From: Neobacillus sp. YX16
GTDB taxonomy: Bacteria; Bacillota; Bacilli; Bacillales; Cytobacillaceae
Reading direction: 5' to 3'
NCBI RefSeq assembly: GCF_030123505.1
Contig: NZ_CP126115.1
Span: 3,114,001 to 3,178,000, forward strand
DNA length: 64,000 nt
Under the pieces are notes generated by a model. The model had not been told where the DNA came from. It searched no databases and was given only the letters and a program-made list of their open reading frames with translations. A program made the translations under genes and the position numbers. Of this stretch, positions 18,775 through 27,512 are shown one piece after another; the first letter of the stretch is position 1; each line of letters begins with the position of its first letter.

Positions 18775-20346
18775 ATGAAAGACAAATTAATACATATGAG
18801 GGATAAGCTAAATGATATCAGTCGACGTAATCGATCCATTCGATTATTGAAGCTTTATAACAAGTGGAGTTTTGATTTAACAGAATTGGATACCTTAAAC
18901 AGGCTGTCAAAGGAAAGGGCCAGTGTCTCGGTTGTAGAACAAATTATAAATCAGTCTAAGAATGAAGTCATTCTATTGAAGCCAACTGTTAGCAATGAAA
19001 CCTCAATGAATCTTTCTAGAAAACTAACGGATTTATATAGAAATATTAAGGGAATTGAAGATGAAACAGGAATACATGATTTTTATTTGGGATTCCCATT
19101 TTTATCTGGGATGTTGTCAGATGGGACGTTTTTCCAAGCTCCTTTATTTTTGTACCCGTTAAGGCTTGAAAAAAATAATGTTAACGCACAAAAATGGGTA
19201 CTCAAATTGGATGATAGTGGTCCCCAAATCAATCGGACGTTATTTTTGGCGTTTAAGAAGCTGAACAACCTATCTTTTAATGAGGAATTCTTTGAACAAG
19301 CTGCCGAAATATCGACCCAGTATAACTACGAAGAATGGCTTTCATTTTTAAAGAAGTTTGAAATGAATGTCTCATTTAGTCCAAAAGGTCTATCAAAACT
19401 GAAGGAATATAAAAGGGAAGAAGTACCAACAGTTGCTGGTCTAACGATGTTGGAGAATGCGGTAATTGGAAATTTTCCACAGGGAGGATCGTCACTCGTT
19501 AAAGACTATGAGGAACTCATTACTCTTTCTGAAGAAAGTGATTTATCGTTAGCTGGTGAACTTATTGAGCCTCGAGATGTAGAATTTGAGGTTGAAGGAG
19601 AGCAGCTACAGCCAGGGAACGAAACAAAAATAGATGATACCGAGGTATTAAACCTCTTGCAAGCGGATGGTTCACAAGAAGAAATCATCAAAGATGCACG
19701 TTATAAAAAAGGGCTTGTTGTGCATGGACCGCCTGGAACAGGGAAATCTCAAGTAATTGTTAATCTCATCACTGACGCTCTTCAACAAGAAAAGAAAATA
19801 CTTGTCGTTTGTCAAAAGCGTGCTGCATTGGATGTCGTCTACCAACGAATTGATGGATTGGGATTAAGTAACCACGTTGCTCTCGTTCACGATGAAAAAA
19901 ATGATCGGAAAAAACTGTACGCAAAAGTTGGCGCTGTTCTAGAGCAAAATCAAGTTTCGTTTGAAAATGCAATCAATCATTTATCATCTACCTCTAAAAA
20001 ATTATCTACTCAAGAAGAGTTATTAAACAGTATCGCTGATGCTCTGTATCGTTACCAAGACTTTGGATTAAGATTATATGATTTATACGGTTTAGCCAGG
20101 CCAGTTGGAGAGACAACACAAATACTTGATCTACATACTGTTCTTCCTGAATTAAATAAAGATCGATTAGTCGATATAGCAGAAAAAGTCTACACCTATG
20201 CGGAGTGGTTTGAACGTTTTGGTGATGAAGACTTTCCATTAAAAGAGCGAAAAACTTTTTCCCATTTTAATATGAAGGAAAAACTGGAAGCGATTGAGCT
20301 TTTAAATGATGTGATTGATAAAGCAAAAAAGCTATTGAATACCTAG
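18775..20346 (+). CDS. DUF4011 / Upf1-like helicase, first part up to the frame break
   Basis: This is the N-terminal 523 residues of a large helicase-nuclease. The start matches DUF4011 proteins (MRDKLNDISRRNRSIRLLKLY), followed by FYLGFPFLSG and a helicase core with Walker A VHGPPGTGKSQVIVNL (about residues 315-330). ATG 18775 is preferred to TTG 18742 because AAAGAGGG stands just upstream. The frame ends with TAG at 20344-20346, in the middle of a helical region. The protein continues smoothly in the -1 frame from 20331 (AIEYLDSLDHEK). The switch point is the heptamer A AAA AAG at 20325-20331. So either one base is missing from an A run, or the ribosome shifts here. Without the second part it has no helicase motifs III-VI and no nuclease. 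Confidence 0.78.
   Translation: MKDKLIHMRDKLNDISRRNRSIRLLKLYNKWSFDLTELDTLNRLSKERASVSVVEQIINQSKNEVILLKPTVSNETSMNLSRKLTDLYRNIKGIEDETGIHDFYLGFPFLSGMLSDGTFFQAPLFLYPLRLEKNNVNAQKWVLKLDDSGPQINRTLFLAFKKLNNLSFNEEFFEQAAEISTQYNYEEWLSFLKKFEMNVSFSPKGLSKLKEYKREEVPTVAGLTMLENAVIGNFPQGGSSLVKDYEELITLSEESDLSLAGELIEPRDVEFEVEGEQLQPGNETKIDDTEVLNLLQADGSQEEIIKDARYKKGLVVHGPPGTGKSQVIVNLITDALQQEKKILVVCQKRAALDVVYQRIDGLGLSNHVALVHDEKNDRKKLYAKVGAVLEQNQVSFENAINHLSSTSKKLSTQEELLNSIADALYRYQDFGLRLYDLYGLARPVGETTQILDLHTVLPELNKDRLVDIAEKVYTYAEWFERFGDEDFPLKERKTFSHFNMKEKLEAIELLNDVIDKAKKLLNT
20325..20331 (+). other. A AAA AAG slippery heptamer at the frame break
   Basis: In the frame of the upstream coding region the bases read GCA AAA AAG, i.e. 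the heptamer A AAA AAG, the same type used for -1 frameshifting in E. coli dnaX. A -1 slip gives AAA AAA GCT ATT GAA and joins the two halves of the helicase exactly. The zero-frame stop follows 13 bases later. I see no strong Shine-Dalgarno-like stimulator upstream and no obvious strong stem-loop in the next 40 bases, so a simple 1-base deletion in an A7 run is at least as likely. Confidence 0.5.
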
Positions 20347-22535
20347 ATTCACTTGACCATGAAAAAGTTACCCCAGGATACACGTGGCTTATTGAAGGTA
20401 AATTAGACAAGATCTATCCGGATATCGAGGATGGGGCAAAAAGAACGTTACAAGGTTTAAGACTTTGGTGGTGGACCTCCGTTTCCGGAAAGAACATCAT
20501 TGATGAATTACTTGAGGGTGAAAAATTTAAAGGGATAAGTTCTCCTGAATGGATGAAGATCAAAAAATCTTTAGTAATCATGCAGCAGTTGGGTAAAGTG
20601 ACGAAAGCAATGGCAGATGAAGTAGAAAAGCTAGAAAAATTTCTAAATCAATCAAAAGTAAACAGCCTAAAAACGAGAATTTCAGAAGGGGACATTCCAT
20701 TAAATGAACTAGATAAAATGGTTGAATACATCCATCGCGATTTTGAAGAACTGCAGCAAATGGATATATTTTGGAATAACTGTTCAGAGGTAGAAAAGAA
20801 GGTTATCCTTCTCCTCCAACAGAAAACAGCCAATAATGAATTAACACTTTCAGATTATTGGGTTGATTTATTGAAGAATTCTGCCTATATTCATTGGATT
20901 GATCAAACGGAAAAGAGAAACCCACAGGTTCAAAAAATTTCAACCAATGAATTTTCAAGAATAAGAGAATCTTTTGCAGCGCTCATCGAAGAAAAAAGGA
21001 AGGTTGGTACTCAGTTCCTTATTCATAATCTGACAAAAAAAGTAGAGACTGTTCAAAACCAGCATTCAAGGAATATTAGAGAGTTAAAACATCAAGTCGG
21101 GAAAAAGAAACAAGTTTGGCCCCTAAGAAGATTAGTAAACCAATTTGCTGGCAATGGTCTTGTCGATATATTGCCAGTATGGCTTGCTTCACCAGAAATC
21201 GTTTCTTCTATTTTTCCATTGCAGGAAGGATTATTTGATTTGGTTATTTTTGATGAAGCTTCCCAGTGTACTGTGGAAAGCGGAATACCAGCCGTTTACC
21301 GAGCAAAACAAGTGATTATTGCTGGTGATGAAAAGCAGCTTCCACCTTATAACTTGTTTCAATCTTCATTTGTTAATGATGATGATGACGAAGAGGAATA
21401 CGATACAGATGAGTCCACTAGCCTGTTAAATTTAGCTAAACGAAGGTTCTCCGAGAAACTGCTTCAATGGCATTATCGTTCTAAATATGAAGAGTTGATC
21501 AATTATTCCAATCATGCGTTCTATAATGGTCATGTACAAATTGCACCGAATGTTGTTCCATTTAAAAATCCACCTGCGATTAAGTGGAAAAAAGTCAATG
21601 GACGGTGGATTAACCAGTCAAATGAAGTGGAGGCAATAGAAGTTGTTGCCATTCTTAAGGATATATTAATAAACCAACCTGGTAAAACGGTCGGAATTAT
21701 TACCTTTAACTCAAAGCAGCAAACGAAAATACAGGATCAAATTGATAAGCTATTAGGTGAGGACGAGGTATTCAGCGCTGTTTATAATCAAATGTTGACA
21801 AGAGATTTAGATGAGCGAGTTTTCGTTAAAAACATTGAAAATGTCCAAGGGGATGAACGGGACATCATTCTCTTTTCTATTGCTTATGCGAAAAATGAGG
21901 AAGGTAAAGTTTATAATCGTTTCGGCATGCTAAATCAAAAAGGTGGAGAAAACCGGCTTAATGTTGCTGTCACTCGAGCTAAAGAAGGCATTACCGTTGT
22001 TTCAAGCATTGAGCCGGAAGAATTGAATGTGGCAAATACTTCTCAAATGGGTCCGAAATTACTAAAAGCCTATTTAAAATATGTAAGAGCTGTTTCAAAT
22101 TCACAAGTTGACCAAATTAATGCTGTTGTCCAAGAAGTGAATGAAAATGTAAATACCCATGTCCAGGTGAAGGAACTGCATTTTGACTCTCCGTTTGAAG
22201 AGCAAGTGTATCATCAGCTGAGAAACCTTGGATACGAGGTCACGACTCAAGTAGGAATGTCAGGATACCGAATTGATATGGCCATTGTCCACCCACATGA
22301 TTCATCCCGTTATATTTTAGGAATAGAGTGTGACGGCGCCATGTACCATAGTACAACGAACGCCAAGGAGAGAGATGTTTACAGGCAGCGCTTTCTAGAA
22401 AGCAGGGGCTGGACGATTGAACGGATTTGGAGCCGGAACTGGTGGAGGAATTCTTCAGCAGAGATTGAAAGAATCGATCAGAAAGTGAAGGAACTTTTGA
22501 AAAGAGATGTTGTTCGAGAGAGAGTTGTGAAATAA
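20331..22535 (+). CDS. Upf1-like helicase second part with C-terminal MTES_1575-type nuclease
   Basis: This is the continuation of the DUF4011 helicase in the -1 frame; the first ATG inside is at 20553, but the homologous-looking sequence starts at 20331. It contains a coiled region, then helicase motifs LVIFDEASQCTVES (II), IIAGDEKQLPPYN (III), WHYRSKYEELI (IV), VQGDERDIILFS (V) and RLNVAVTRAKEG (VI). The last 110 residues form a Vsr-like/MTES_1575 restriction-type nuclease: DSPFEEQVYHQL, GYRIDMAIVHP, LGIECDGAMYHS and RDVYRQRFLESRGW. Proteins of this layout are candidate antiphage effectors. Joined, the protein is about 1,250 residues. No ribosome binding site precedes 20553, so it is not a separately initiated gene by that test. 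Confidence 0.8.
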   Translation, partial: AIEYLDSLDHEKVTPGYTWLIEGKLDKIYPDIEDGAKRTLQGLRLWWWTSVSGKNIIDELLEGEKFKGISSPEWMKIKKSLVIMQQLGKVTKAMADEVEKLEKFLNQSKVNSLKTRISEGDIPLNELDKMVEYIHRDFEELQQMDIFWNNCSEVEKKVILLLQQKTANNELTLSDYWVDLLKNSAYIHWIDQTEKRNPQVQKISTNEFSRIRESFAALIEEKRKVGTQFLIHNLTKKVETVQNQHSRNIRELKHQVGKKKQVWPLRRLVNQFAGNGLVDILPVWLASPEIVSSIFPLQEGLFDLVIFDEASQCTVESGIPAVYRAKQVIIAGDEKQLPPYNLFQSSFVNDDDDEEEYDTDESTSLLNLAKRRFSEKLLQWHYRSKYEELINYSNHAFYNGHVQIAPNVVPFKNPPAIKWKKVNGRWINQSNEVEAIEVVAILKDILINQPGKTVGIITFNSKQQTKIQDQIDKLLGEDEVFSAVYNQMLTRDLDERVFVKNIENVQGDERDIILFSIAYAKNEEGKVYNRFGMLNQKGGENRLNVAVTRAKEGITVVSSIEPEELNVANTSQMGPKLLKAYLKYVRAVSNSQVDQINAVVQEVNENVNTHVQVKELHFDSPFEEQVYHQLRNLGYEVTTQVGMSGYRIDMAIVHPHDSSRYILGIECDGAMYHSTTNAKERDVYRQRFLESRGWTIERIWSRNWWRNSSAEIERIDQKVKELLKRDVVRERVVK

Positions 22536-22544
22536 TAAATAAGC

Positions 22545-22596
22545 AAATTGCCCGATAACATGAAAATTTGGTGTATCGGGTAATTTGATTTTTTAC
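22545..22596 (+). terminator. Intrinsic terminator after the helicase-nuclease
   Basis: AAATTGCCCGATA pairs with TATCGGGTAATTT (one G-U pair), followed by GATTTTTT. It closes the two-gene helicase block. Confidence 0.8.
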
Positions 22597-22747
22597 ATCA
22601 ATCAATCTTACTTGTACAAATCAATATAAATTCCAGTTATACATTACTGATATTTAAACAACTAGTTTAGAAGCTTTTATTACGGCGGATATTAATATTG
22701 AGGTTGATTTGCCTGTTAAAAGAGGAATACAAAGAGGAGGAACGAAA

Positions 22748-22966
22748 ATGAACCTTAATGAAGAAACGATCTCGTTTTCAGCAAATAAGAAATGGCTTGC
22801 TATTCCTGCAGATATGCGCAAACAACTGGAACGAAATGTTTGGTGTAGTTTTTGTAGTGATGTTGTTCAAATTGAAAATTATGTCGGCAAAGAATCTCCT
22901 CCAGGTATTGTTCTTGAGGGGAGCTGTAAAAAATGCGGAAAAGATGTGGCCAGATTTATTGAGTAA
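22748..22966 (+). CDS. Small two-CxxC zinc-ribbon protein
   Basis: This 72-residue protein carries two cysteine pairs, WCSFC (about 37-41) and CKKCGKD (about 62-68), spaced like a zinc ribbon. ATG 22748 is chosen over the upstream frame start at 22709 because GAGGAGG stands 8 bases before it. It has no membrane segment. A role in nucleic-acid or protein binding is possible, but nothing specific can be said. It is monocistronic by spacing. Confidence 0.7.
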   Translation: MNLNEETISFSANKKWLAIPADMRKQLERNVWCSFCSDVVQIENYVGKESPPGIVLEGSCKKCGKDVARFIE

Positions 22967-23192
22967 TATTACATTACTTTATGATTATAGAATATTAAGT
23001 TCCATTAACATTGATTGATTACATTGTTATTGGAGTTTTTTTTTGTATTATTTTGATATTGATTTGTTTTAGTATGGTATTTTCCGAATTGCCGTTGTGG
23101 CTTTAAATCTTTTTGAACAGATGGTTAGTCGAAAAGAAATTAGTGAATTATAATGATAACCATGAATGTACTAGAATATGGAGGAAAAACGA

Positions 23193-23513
23193 ATGAAATT
23201 TCCAAATGATGCTAATGGAGATGCTTTACATAGTCTATATAAAGATGGATTAGATTTTAAAAAACAACAATCAGTGGACTTTTTTGTTTCCGTGCCTGAT
23301 AAAGCAACAGGTGAAAAATTATCGCAAGTACTAAAGGAAGAAGGATTCAATTGTTTCTTAGAGCAGGACGATGAAACTGAGGAGTGGGCATGTTGTTGCT
23401 CTAAAAGAATGTTATTAAATTATAATGACTTAATTCAAATACAGAACAAATTAAATAACTTAAGTAAGCCACATGGTGGTTATTCTGACGGTTGGGGCGT
23501 TTTTGTGGAATAA
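23193..23513 (+). CDS. RraB-family protein (ribonuclease E inhibitor-like fold)
   Basis: This 106-residue protein has the RraB-like ferredoxin fold pattern: QSVDFFVSVPDKATGEKLSQVL, then EEGFNCFLEQDDETEEWACCC and a C-terminal GGYSDGWGVFVE typical of the family. RraB inhibits RNase E in E. coli. Bacilli lack classical RNase E, so the domain probably has another role here. ATG 23193 follows GGAGG by 8 bases and is preferred to ATG 23178. Its stop overlaps the relic that follows. Confidence 0.75.
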   Translation: MKFPNDANGDALHSLYKDGLDFKKQQSVDFFVSVPDKATGEKLSQVLKEEGFNCFLEQDDETEEWACCCSKRMLLNYNDLIQIQNKLNNLSKPHGGYSDGWGVFVE

Positions 23514-23734
23514 AAGGATTGAGGGAATCCACCTTGGGAGGAGCCATATTTGAGGAATTTATTAAGGAGGTAAAAAAAGGTAGAGATGAAGGTAGAGAAG
23601 AAGGTAAGCATGAACGAATTCTAGAGTTAGCTAAAAAAATGATAAAAAGAGGAGACGATGATCAAACAATCATTGATTTCCTTGAGATAACAAATAAAGA
23701 ATTAAGGGAAATCAAACTTCAAATCAATAGATAA
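23492..23734 (+). pseudogene. Rpn-family (PD-(D/E)XK transposase/nuclease) C-terminal relic
   Basis: The frame holds the typical tail of Rpn-type recombination-promoting nucleases: GRDEGREEGKHERILELAKK, then MIKRGDDDQTIIDFLEITNK and ELREIKLQI. The nuclease domain that should precede it (about 200 residues) is missing, and the first 15 codons overlap the RraB gene and look unrelated. It is a truncated copy followed by a terminator. Confidence 0.7.
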
Positions 23735-23741
23735 CGATATT

Positions 23742-23766
23742 AAACCAGCCTTATGGCTGGTTTTTG
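23742..23766. terminator. Intrinsic terminator
   Basis: AAACCAGCC / GGCTGGTTT perfect arms with a TTAT loop and a T run. It ends the Rpn relic transcript. Confidence 0.8.
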
Positions 23767-23899
23767 TTTTGTGGTGTTGAGCATTAAGACGGACTTATCA
23801 ATGAGTTGCTAAGGAAGAGATATAAAAATAATAGATGAGAAGTTGTTTCACTTTTAGTTAATATATTAAGAGCTACTTAATAAAATTAAACAAATGAAA

Positions 23900-23995
23900 C
23901 ATACCTAGAGTCTCTCTTAAGAAACGTTACATTTTTCTTCGAAAACACCAATCGTGCCATTTCTTTATTAAAGGTCTGTATTGAAGATATAATAG
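23900..23995 (+). repeat. Partial copy of the gene at 29352 (bases 29494-29588)
   Basis: About 95 bases match the inside of the gene at 29352-29939 with roughly a dozen differences, including the shared stretches TTAAGAAACGT and GAAAACACCAATCGTGC. It has no start and soon runs into the next small gene. It is a relic of a second, lost member of that family, 5.6 kb away in the same orientation. Confidence 0.7.
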
Positions 23996-24028
23996 AACCA
24001 TATTATTCATCAGAAAGGGATGATAACG

Positions 24029-24217
24029 ATGATGAAATTATCTTTTAGTGGTTTAAAATATGGAGAACGTGATGTGGAACTAAAATTAATGGTGGATGTA
24101 CAAAATGATTGGTTTGAGGTAACGCATACCAAGGAAGTGTCTCAAGTAATGAATAAGTCAACTGGTAAATATATTCAAGTACATCGAAACACCTTGAAAT
24201 ATGAGGTTGTTTCATAG
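24029..24217 (+). CDS. Small hypothetical protein
   Basis: This is a 62-residue protein (MMKLSFSGLKYGERDVELKL) with an alternating beta-like pattern. AGAAAGGG at 24012-24019 is well placed for ATG 24029, with ATG 24032 next. No domain, signal or membrane segment is recognised. It lies between a relic and the IS110 element. Confidence 0.5.
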   Translation: MMKLSFSGLKYGERDVELKLMVDVQNDWFEVTHTKEVSQVMNKSTGKYIQVHRNTLKYEVVS

Positions 24218-24370
24218 TACGAAGAAATTGGGAAGAAAGTAATTAAGCTACCATGAAAATTAACTTCTGTGACATTCGAAAAATGGCAATACTTAAATAG
24301 ACGCAGCTCATTCATCTTTTTAAAAGGGGAGAGCGTCTGATCTTTGGTGGTTATATATTTGTTTAGTGGA

Positions 24371-25588
24371 TTAGGAAGCCTCTGTTATTGTAACTGTATA
24401 ACCTAAGTTTTCTAGTCTTCGAACCGAATGGCGTACAATTGAAACCTGTCTTTGTTTATCGAAGTAGTCTTCGCCTAAGTCTACATACATTTCTTTTCTA
24501 GTTAACAGGTAATATGCGATTCGCAATATCGCATGGGCAACTACTATAGCTGCTCTTTTTTTGCCTTTTCGTCCTGCTGTTCGACGATACAATGCACCAA
24601 GATAGTTTTTTGAACCCCTGACTGATTGAGCTGCTTCAGTTAATGCTGATCTTAAATACTTATTTCCTTTTTTAGTTTTAGTTGATTTTCTTTTCCCAGC
24701 ACTTTCATTATGTCCAGGTACTAGGGCTGCCCATGAACAAAGATGAGCCGCAGTTGGAAATTGTTTTTTAACATCAGTACCGATTTCAGCTAGGATTTGT
24801 TCAGCCATTCTTCTGGCGATTCCAGGAATCGAATCCAGTCTTTCAATATCTTCTTCATAAGAGCTAACTCGTTTGGCTATCTCTTGATCTAACATTTCAA
24901 TTTGCTCAGTTAGGAAATCAATGTGAGTTAAAATCGTTTTGAGCATTAATCGTTGATGTGGGTTAACATAGCCCTGAAGTGCTAATTCAAGTTCTTCTTT
25001 TTTCTTTTTCATTGTACGACGAGCGAAGTTTGCTAGTTTCTCAGGATCATCCTCGCCATCGGCTATAGCTCGAAGCATATCCTTTGAGGAAACACCCATA
25101 ATATCAGATACAACTGAACCGAGTTTGATATTGGCTCCTTCTAAAACTTTTTGAACCCGATTATGTTGTCTTGCACGTTCTTCTATAATACTACGGCGAT
25201 AACGGACAAGTTCTCGAAGTTCCCTTTGAGTCCGATTTGGAATGAAACTAGCTTTGAGTAAACCATGGCGAAGAAGTTGTGCAATCCATTCGGCATCTTT
25301 AACGTCGGTCTTACGACCTGGGAGTGCCTTCATATGTTGGGCGTTCACAACTAAAAACTCAATTCCTTCAGATTCTAGTAGATTAACAATAGGTTTCCAA
25401 TAAACACTTGTACTTTCCATTGCGACATGGGTGCATTGATGTTCCTTAACCCAGTCTATTAACTTGAGTAGAAAAACTGTTTTTGTAGAAAACGTTTGAA
25501 TCTCCTTTCCATCAGGTGTCAAAATACACGCAGTGATATTATCCTTATGAACATCCATACCACATGCTCTTTCAATGATTACATCCAT
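24371..25588 (-). CDS. IS110-family transposase/recombinase (DEDD)
   Basis: This 405-residue protein is an IS110-type recombinase. The N-terminal RuvC-like DEDD domain has [11 protein letters not shown] (D12), [11 protein letters not shown] (E58) and [16 protein letters not shown] (D95, D98). The C-terminal Transposase_20 domain has [35 protein letters not shown] with a candidate catalytic serine near residue 296, and [15 protein letters not shown]. The family cuts and rejoins DNA guided by a structured RNA encoded in the element's non-coding end. The gene looks complete. The upstream non-coding stretch (25589-25790) is compact and structured, as expected for that RNA. Confidence 0.93.
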   Translation of the reverse strand: MDVIIERACGMDVHKDNITACILTPDGKEIQTFSTKTVFLLKLIDWVKEHQCTHVAMESTSVYWKPIVNLLESEGIEFLVVNAQHMKALPGRKTDVKDAEWIAQLLRHGLLKASFIPNRTQRELRELVRYRRSIIEERARQHNRVQKVLEGANIKLGSVVSDIMGVSSKDMLRAIADGEDDPEKLANFARRTMKKKKEELELALQGYVNPHQRLMLKTILTHIDFLTEQIEMLDQEIAKRVSSYEEDIERLDSIPGIARRMAEQILAEIGTDVKKQFPTAAHLCSWAALVPGHNESAGKRKSTKTKKGNKYLRSALTEAAQSVRGSKNYLGALYRRTAGRKGKKRAAIVVAHAILRIAYYLLTRKEMYVDLGEDYFDKQRQVSIVRHSVRRLENLGYTVTITEAS

Positions 25589-25619
25589 TGAAGTTCTTCC
25601 TTTCTAGGCTTGTAAGATT

Positions 25620-25760
25620 GGGGGCTGGTGCAACAATCAGAATAAGGATTAATCTACCATGAGTGCTTCCCGTAAGGGAGCGACAGTTTGTGATGCACCA
25701 TGGTCGTTGGAGTCAGACTAACGGATGGGCTCTAACGCACCAAACTTAAACGACCTTCCT
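25620..25760 (-). ncRNA. Candidate IS110 bridge RNA (seekRNA) with two loops
   Basis: Upstream of the recombinase and on its strand, two long-loop hairpins follow one another. Read on the minus strand, GGTCGTT (25755-25749) pairs with AACGACC (25708-25702) around a loop of about 40 bases. GGTGCA (25699-25694) pairs with TGCACC (25632-25627) around a loop of about 60 bases that holds a small GCTCCC/GGGAAGC stem at 25681-25665. IS110 bridge RNAs have two internal loops, one matching the target and one matching the donor ends, and lie in this position. The fold is by eye only. Confidence 0.55.
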
Positions 25761-25895
25761 CTCCCAGCCTTAGAACAAGTATGGACGGATTCAATACATT
25801 TTCATTCTTTGTGGTGAAGAGCTTTTTTTTAGCGATTCATGGATGGCTAACGGGGGCGTTGAACCAAGAAGGATTAACGCTTCTTTTTGTTGAAT

Positions 25896-25930
25896 CTTAT
25901 TGAACTAACGAAGAAGGTTTGTTCAATAAG
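25896..25930 (+). repeat. Hairpin repeat of the CTAACGAAG type
   Basis: Perfect 10-base arms CTTATTGAAC and GTTCAATAAG flank TAACGAAGAAGGTTT. Related cores (CTAACGAAGCAGGTT and variants) occur near 48354, 49343 and 50153. It is a dispersed intergenic hairpin, possibly a terminator or an inactive miniature element. Confidence 0.5.
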
Positions 25931-26068
25931 AAATCATAAAAGGAGGAGCATTTACTATAAAATAAGATTTAACCTATTAGTGTCTAATAAAAAAGTAATG
26001 CAAAAAATTGAGATGATGCACATTAGTATTATTACACGACATAAATAAAAATATATGGAGGTATAGTT

Positions 26069-26353
26069 ATGTGGGTAATATTAGGGGGTATTGCAATAGT
26101 AATAACACTTATAAATCTTTATATGTATAAAGCAGGAAAGGATTATAAGCTTGCTATGGCGATGGGATTATCGTTTACAGCATTAACACTTTGTGCATAT
26201 TACAGTCTTGTATCAGTGTGGGTAGAAGTGGAAGATTGGGCAGCTTTAATGGATGTAGTACCTGGTATGGAAAGGGCATTATGGTTTTTGACAATTGTTT
26301 CTATTATACTAAATATAGCACCTATACTTTTAGAACGAAAAGGTAAGAAATAA
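26069..26353 (+). CDS. Small three-helix membrane protein
   Basis: This 94-residue protein has three hydrophobic helices (about 2-20, 28-48 and 70-88) and a basic C-terminus ERKGKK, placing the tail in the cytoplasm. TATGGAGG stands 9 bases before the ATG. No family is recognised with certainty. It is monocistronic, between the IS110 leader and a cluster of hairpins. Confidence 0.7.
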   Translation: MWVILGGIAIVITLINLYMYKAGKDYKLAMAMGLSFTALTLCAYYSLVSVWVEVEDWAALMDVVPGMERALWFLTIVSIILNIAPILLERKGKK

Positions 26354-26525
26354 TGACTTATTGTCACATCTTTAATATAATATGCTATTGTGTATGTCTT
26401 ATGTATAACTAACGGGGGCGTTTCTTTAAAAAGGAATGCTCTTTTCGTATCCAATTAAAAGGAAGTAAATGTTATTATTAAATTGTCTCTGTTAAAACTG
26501 AATGTTGATTTCACTGTGTTTGGAA

Positions 26526-26710
26526 AATAAACGGAGTTTTTCCGTTTATTTTAGGAAATACAATTAATTCCTTAAAAATAAGCGGAGTTTTTCCCTTATT
26601 GTATCCAAATCCTTGGATTTTGTCTTATTTAAAGTAATTAACCGGAATATCTCCGCTTATATCTGCTTCCTACGCTTCCTCTATATACAATAGCCGGAAA
26701 TTATCCGCCT
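26526..26710 (+). repeat. Cluster of four AAGCGGA...TCCGCTT hairpin repeats
   Basis: Four degenerate palindromes are centred near 26538, 26588, 26648 and 26700, i.e. every 50-60 bases. The first is perfect (AATAAACGGA / TCCGTTTATT); the second is AATAAGCGGA / TTCCCTTATT; the third and fourth share CCGGA and TCCGC cores. Spacers are unrelated and units are not identical, so it is not a CRISPR array. The gap 26354-26843 holds nothing else recognisable. Confidence 0.65.
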
Positions 26711-26843
26711 ATGAATTCTCAACCCTACACGAAAATCAACAATGAATAATAACAGAGCAATTAAATTAAAGATGGTTGCTCTTCTATTATAGGTGGAGAA
26801 AGCTTTAATACGATATAGTGCTTTTATAAAGGAGCTGTATAAA

Positions 26844-27512
26844 ATGAATGAATATAATGGTACAGAAATAAAACGCTTTTCAAAAGCAGAAAATATTCTA
26901 CCTCAGATCAATAGTAAAACTAAGCTAGGCGACTTACGAAAAATCGCGAAGGACATTAAAAAAGATCACGAACTAGCTATGGAACTTTGGTCAACCGAAG
27001 AGTATTTGCCCAGACTATTAGCAATCTTAATTATGGACAAAAAACTTCTTTCACAAGATGTGCTAAATAAGCTTGATAAGGATATGCAGACACACACTTT
27101 TGATGAGCGAACTAACTTAATGGATTGGTTAATGGCTAATCAGCTCACCAAAGACAAGAAGACAAGTGGATTGATGGAGTCATGGGAAAACAGTCCTTCT
27201 GCTCTTCAAAGGCGAGCTTTCTGGTATTATCAAGCGCGATTGAGATGGACTGGACAAACACCGCCTGATAACACCGCATACTTGCTATCTGCATTAGAAG
27301 CTAATATTACGCAGGAAGAACCGGAAGTTCAATGGGCTATGAATTTCACCGCAGGCTGGATAGGCGTTTATGATGAAAAGAATCGTGCACGGTGTATTAA
27401 ACTTGGTGAGAAAACGGGTCTTTACAAAGATGAAATAGTAGCAAAAGGATGTACTCCCAGCTATTTGCCGGAGTTCATTACGATTGAAGTTAACAAACGA
27501 CATAATAATTAG
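26844..27512 (+). CDS. DNA alkylation repair protein (AlkD-like HEAT repeats)
   Basis: This 222-residue all-helical protein resembles AlkD-family proteins, which remove alkylated bases without base flipping. The pattern is KLGDLRKIAKDIKKDHELAMELW, STEEYLPRLLAILIMD and DERTNLMDWLMANQL, then QRRAFWYYQARLRW; the Trp/Tyr-rich segments are typical. The final CTPSYLPEFITIEV is typical of a Bacillus subgroup. I chose ATG 26844 (RBS AAGGAG at 26829) over the longer frame from 26793. Whether it keeps glycosylase activity cannot be told by eye. Confidence 0.75.
   Translation: MNEYNGTEIKRFSKAENILPQINSKTKLGDLRKIAKDIKKDHELAMELWSTEEYLPRLLAILIMDKKLLSQDVLNKLDKDMQTHTFDERTNLMDWLMANQLTKDKKTSGLMESWENSPSALQRRAFWYYQARLRWTGQTPPDNTAYLLSALEANITQEEPEVQWAMNFTAGWIGVYDEKNRARCIKLGEKTGLYKDEIVAKGCTPSYLPEFITIEVNKRHNN

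Larger units (their letters stand above)
24340..25790 (-). mobile_element. IS110 insertion element (ends approximate)
   Basis: The element comprises the recombinase gene plus about 200 bases of structured leader. IS110 members in the strict sense have no long terminal inverted repeats, and I see none, so the borders are estimates. There is no second copy in the window for comparison. Confidence 0.6.

Noticed and set aside
22240..22605. 121-codon reverse ORF
   Set aside because: It is antisense to the nuclease domain of the helicase and crosses the terminator.
24340..25790. Terminal inverted repeats for the IS110 element
   Set aside because: None were found by eye, consistent with the family; borders were left approximate.
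26526..26710. Possible CRISPR array (regular palindromes every 50-60 bases)
   Set aside because: Units are not identical, spacers differ in length, there are only four units, and no cas gene is near.
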